DNA of 64,000 bases, from positions 1,178,001 through 1,242,000 of the forward strand of contig JAHRHY010000017.1 of NCBI GenBank assembly GCA_019671135.1, read 5' to 3'. This DNA is from Linnemannia hyalina. Lineage: Eukaryota > Mortierellomycota > Mortierellomycetes > Mortierellales > Mortierellaceae. Positions 59,735 to 64,000 of the stretch are shown one piece after another (the first letter of the stretch is position 1; the number at the start of each line of letters is the position of its first letter). The position numbers and the translations under genes are program-made. The notes under the pieces are model-generated. The model had not been told where the DNA came from. It did not search any database and was given only the letters and a program-made list of their open reading frames with translations.

Positions 59735-62700
59735 TTACGCGCCATTCAAGATGCTGAAAAAGTCCTCTTCCTCTTTGACAGGTGGGCGTTGCACAGGAGG
59801 GGGACGTGGATACAACGAATACGAGTGCGGGTTCGGGTTCTGAGGCATTGCTGCTCCTGCTCCTCCTGCACTTGCAGAGCCAACACGGCTCGGAGCTGCC
59901 GTCGACGGTTGCGAGACAGGTGTCTTGGGTCGTGCAGCCATCATCGGTGGGCGGGGCTGTCCTGTGCCCTGTGTTGCTCTTAATGCAGGCGAAGAAGAAA
60001 GACGGGATGATAAACCCTGAGCATTCGCATGCTGATGTTGTTGTTGTGATGGTTGTTGCTGTTGCTGTTGTTGCACCGGTCGCAAAGAAGGCGAAGGGAA
60101 TGATCGAGGTTGTCCTGACTGTCCAGCTTGAGCAACAGTCGCTGGTCGAAGAGAAGGCGAGAATGAGGGGTGAGGAGGCTGTCCTCCAAACAGTCCAGGC
60201 GACGGCTTCAGTGAAGGAGAAGGCGAGGGAGATTGTCGGTTCATGGGCGATATCCTGGGTGAAGGTGACATCATGGGCGACATCCTAGGAGATGGAGATG
60301 CCACCCTTTGATCACTGGATGCTGTTGAAGGGCGACGTCCTGGTACTATCGTGGAAGTTACTGCTGCTGCTGCCGCTGAGGTCGATGATGTCGACGTTGG
60401 TCTGGAAGCAGGGCGAGCGCCAGGGGCAGCTGACTGAGCGCGCTTTGCATCCACTGGTACGGTAGGTCGAGAACGGGGCTTGCGAGCAGTAGGCGTCAAC
60501 TTGCCATACGCAACATCAATCAATAGGTCGTTTCGCAACACCTCCAAAACACAGAGGGCTCCCGAATGAATAAAACCGATCGCCTCGACTGTCTCCGTAT
60601 CCGTCAACAAGGACTTGATCCTGTCCAACCCCATTGCCAAATCTTCCCAGTCAAGGTTGTCCAGGGGTGTCGTCAATCCTTTGGCAGTCTGCAGAATAGC
60701 ATCCAGTGACTGTCGGTACTGCCTGGAAATGAATTTTGTCTCCTACATCATATCGTTGTGAATAGAAGCAGCATGAACAGTTGGTATCATCGTTACAAAG
60801 AGCACCATACGCACTACATATTCGACAAATGAGGAAAGCTTACTGCAATAAGGCTTCCAATGAGTTTCTGAAGAACTTTTGCCAGTGCTAGAGTTGCCAA
60901 CTTTGAGGCATCGTCACTGTCGGTGGAGAGTGAAGAGGAGTTTGCAGACTTTTCCGCCACTCGAATGTTGAAGCTCTCGCCAAGTCTCAATATCTGATCG
61001 CACGTCTTGTCTGTGAACTGGGTCAATGCTCGCAGGCCGTCAAAGTAAACCGTCAGCAGCCTCGACTCGAAAAACTTTTTGATCGGCCCCCGTGCGAAAA
61101 AGTCCTTCTCACTTGCTCTTGTCTGATGATTATGCCACTCTAGTATTGTAGTGATATTCAAGAAGCCACAATATTAATTAACGAATGCACCTACCACTTG
61201 TGCACCACCAGTGCGAACAACATTATGCACGGTTTTCGAAACTCACCTTGCTCAAAGGCATTGACATTGTCGGGGACAAGTGTAGAAAGTTTCCGTGTAC
61301 AGTTCCTGAGCTGTCTCAAATGAGTGGTACCGTGGACTCCCATCTGTTCCAAAAGTGCCACCATCGCGCGAAAGTCCTTGTGTCCAGCCAAAAGATCAGC
61401 AATCGGTTCGTTTACTGCAGAGTCCAAAGCCTGCGGCTCCAAGAGTTGTTCCAAATCGTCCAATTGGCCAACGTTGAGAAAATCTGGTCGGGAGGCAGTG
61501 ATAGCATTCACACGTGTGGACGCTGCAGATGCCAAAGATCTGAGAGACACAAGGTGAGCCTTGCCTCCTGACTCCTCAAACATGGCAACAATGTTCATCC
61601 TGGGCGGGACCTATAGCAGATGAACGAATGAAGGAGATCACGTTGTTAGCGCACTGCTAGCAGTCCAGGTCCACTTTCAGTCGATCATTGCATTGTGCAT
61701 GCCAAGTACCTTGAAGGAGTTGTGCTCGTCGTACACCTCGGATCCATTTGCGCCTCCTTGCCCGTGTGAAAGATGACCAGCACGTCTCTATCATGCATCG
61801 TTGTAAGGTGTTCGTTAGTCGCTACTCAAACTCTGCTCATAATCTTGACGAAAGTATGCGGTATAGATGATTACTTACCACATCGGAAATAACATCGACT
61901 GCCCTCTTGCCTAGAATCTCCAAGGCTCCAAGACCAGTGCTGACAACATTGCCACCCACAGCCTCCAAAGTCGGGTTGGAGAGCGCCAGACGATCCATCT
62001 TGTCTGAAACTTCCTTTGTGCTGTCAGTAGACTCCCGACGCTGAGGTGTACCCCATGCTGAGGATGCGCTTCTTGTAGGTTGAAATTCTAAGCCTGATCC
62101 GTTCTTTGGCTGTTGAGATTGCCCTGCCTGGGTGACCTTCCTGTGAACCCCAAGAACGGCACTGCCGATGGCGTTCGACGCAAAATCAAGTGTCGAAAAT
62201 AATGCCTCCGCAGGTCGCAGCTATTAAAGGTCAGGACATGTGAAAATGTGAGAAACACCGGCCTCCATTGATAGTTTCAAACTACATGAGCATATAAGTC
62301 ATGAACTTACATCAGAGGAGGGTCTCCGGTGAGAGGGCGAGTCCGCGTGAGGTGAATCGGTGGATTGCGGCACAGAAAGGTTGCTGGCGGTGCGAGAATC
62401 TTGACCCGAAGAGAGACTGCCAGACCGAGGAGATCCAAACAAATTCTTCACGTCCCTGCCTGACTCTGCTAAATACTGGTTATCTCGACTTTGTGGGCGG
62501 AAGCTATCCTGCTGACGATCCGCTTGCTGGGTCTGGAAACCAAAACCTGGCTTCTCCTGGGGGTTGTCCGAAGGTGGCGACATGGTTGGTTGTTTAACTG
62601 CGGATGATGGCATCGTCGTTGGTTCAGCCTTATAGACAACCGCTTGACCATCCCAGTCATCGCCCCAGGCGTCATCATCACCCCAGGCGTCGGCCGAAGC

Positions 62701-63992
62701 GTCAATAGCATCCTCGTTATATGCCAGCTTGCCCTGTGAGCGAGAGACGCCATTTTTGTTGACATCTGAGGTTGGCCGTGCCAGGGGTGGGCTGGGTTGC
62801 CTTGGCGATTGGGTTGACTGCAACAGATCAGAGATGTCAAGCTTGCGGGGTTCGTTCTTCGACTGGGGAGAAGTACTCGTGTTGTTGCTAGGAGGTTGTT
62901 GGTTGGGTTGCTGCTGTGGATGTTGTTGTTGCTGCTTTGTTGGCTGCTGCTTCTGGCGCTCCCGCTCATACTCGTATTGTGGATCGAGAGACTCGTACAC
63001 CTTGTCAATGTGCTCATTTGCCACGTTGCGGATACCCTGACCTGTGAAACGGAGGAATACAGGATTTTAGAATGTGAGGTTGATAGAGGGTGATGACATA
63101 TCAATTACATGCAGCCTTGCGCGATTCGCCACTCACCGATTGTATGGGCTTTGGAAACCACCACGTTGGGGTTCTCAATGACCTCGCTGACAGTGCTGAC
63201 AGCGGTGTTGATCCAGGAACCCAGAGATCCCCAGCCGTGGCCTGCCTCTTGCTGCTGCTTATTCCTTGCGGCTACAGAAGGATCGCTTGGCCTTGGCCCG
63301 CTTTGCTGCTGGTAAGGCGATTGGCTGGATCCAAAGTATTGTTGCTGTTGTTGCTGCTGGTGTTGTTGTTGCGGTCGAGGAGGTTGCTGTTGCTGTGTGC
63401 TTGAAAATGAGGGGGCCAATGGAGGTTTGGTCGACAACGAAGGTGAAGGAGGTTGAGAAGGGGGTCCTGGAGTTGAAAACTGTTTGGGATAACCCCGAGT
63501 TGAAGTAGGAGGCGACGTCGGTCTCTGTGGGTCGTCAAGTCGCTTTTGAGACAGGACACGCTCCTGCACGCGGGTTGGCGTTTGTGTTGGGGGAGTGTCG
63601 ATTGAAGCGTGGCGAGAAAGCACTGCGGGGCCAGCAGTTGCCGTCCTGTCTTTGAGTGACATGGTGTCCAGTCTAGGAGATGCGTCCGAATGCAGGTTGT
63701 TGTGGTGCGAGTGCGAGTTGATGGACGAGAGCGGTTCATGTTGCTGGGCTTGTTGTTGTTGTGGTGGTGAGGGTGAGGGTGATTGAGGTGTTGGTTGCAA
63801 AGGCACCGGTTGTTGTCTGACTGCAGCATGCTGAACCGGCTCCTGAACCGGAGCCAAGACCTTGGCAGCAGGAGTATTCAAGAGAGAGTCGCGTTCCAGT
63901 TCTTGTTCCTGCTCGCCCTCGGATGCGCTTTCAAAGTCGTCGTCAGAGTCGTCGTCATCGGACAGGACGGGTGGATGTGGGTCGGGAGTCAT
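59735..63992 (-). CDS. FAM114-like (NOXP20-like) protein with long disordered regions
   Basis: Exons 63992-63137, 63041-62311, 62220-61879, 61787-61710, 61610-61247, 61139-60844, 60742-59735; 1,224 residues, phases all closing. The family core is split by disordered inserts: WGSLGSWINTAVSTVSEVIE near residue 250, repeated DAWGDD near 390, then GNVVSTGLGALEILGKRAVD and helical segments such as LTQFTDKTCDQILRLGESF. Vertebrate FAM114A1/A2 share WG.WG..L...A.ATV.....NV and GLDALE.IGKK.MDV. Human FAM114A proteins act as adaptors around Golgi/endosomal Rab2 vesicles; role here is inferred. The N terminus is acidic and Gln-rich; the C terminus is Ser/Pro/Gln-rich and ends EEEDFFSILNGA. The start is eight bases from the window edge, so an upstream exon cannot be excluded. 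Confidence 0.78.
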
Positions 63993-64000
63993 TTTGTGCT

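Overview
This window is nuclear DNA of a filamentous fungus. Genes are intron-rich, introns are mostly 80-280 nt with GTAAGT/GTATGT-like donors, and UTRs and disordered protein segments are pyrimidine-rich or homopolymeric. Crinkler (CRN) N-terminal modules, a UL9-type primase-helicase relic, a MULE relic and the housekeeping set together suggest Mucoromycota, most likely a Mortierella-type fungus. That taxonomic placement is inference; no rRNA or other marker was seen.

Layout. 0.2-7.4 kb: VPS36 (ESCRT-II, minus strand) diverges from a Dph6-like ATP-pyrophosphatase; then comes a five-exon protein resembling mitochondrial fission regulators. 8.7-9.3 kb: a small secreted protein. 10.2-24 kb is the accessory region: a broken AEP primase/UL9-like helicase gene (minus), a broken MULE-type transposase (plus) interrupted by a 483-bp insertion, a three-exon CRN effector with a PD-(D/E)XK nuclease domain, a 256-bp tandem repeat, a second and broken CRN gene of the NTPase type, and a decayed minus-strand gene. 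Two related hairpin repeats (10179-10262 and 18009-18082) lie in inverted orientation around the primase-helicase, the MULE and the first CRN exon. 24.2-64 kb returns to housekeeping genes: AFG2/Drg1 AAA-ATPase, UNC93-like transporter, SLMAP/Far10-like FHA protein, a large disordered protein, prephenate dehydratase, F-box/WD40 protein, a Stealth/GNPTAB-like phosphotransferase, METTL22-like methyltransferase, YjbQ-family protein, L-2-hydroxyglutarate dehydrogenase, a secreted LPMO-like protein and a FAM114-like protein.

The housekeeping genes do not form one pathway. They cover endosomal sorting, ribosome biogenesis, signalling scaffolds and metabolism, which is normal for a fungal chromosome arm. 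Splice structures were derived by hand from GT/GC...AG signals and reading phase; for each multi-exon gene listed the exon lengths sum to a multiple of three. The unusual material is concentrated at 10-24 kb, where mobile-element relics and effector-type genes are interleaved.
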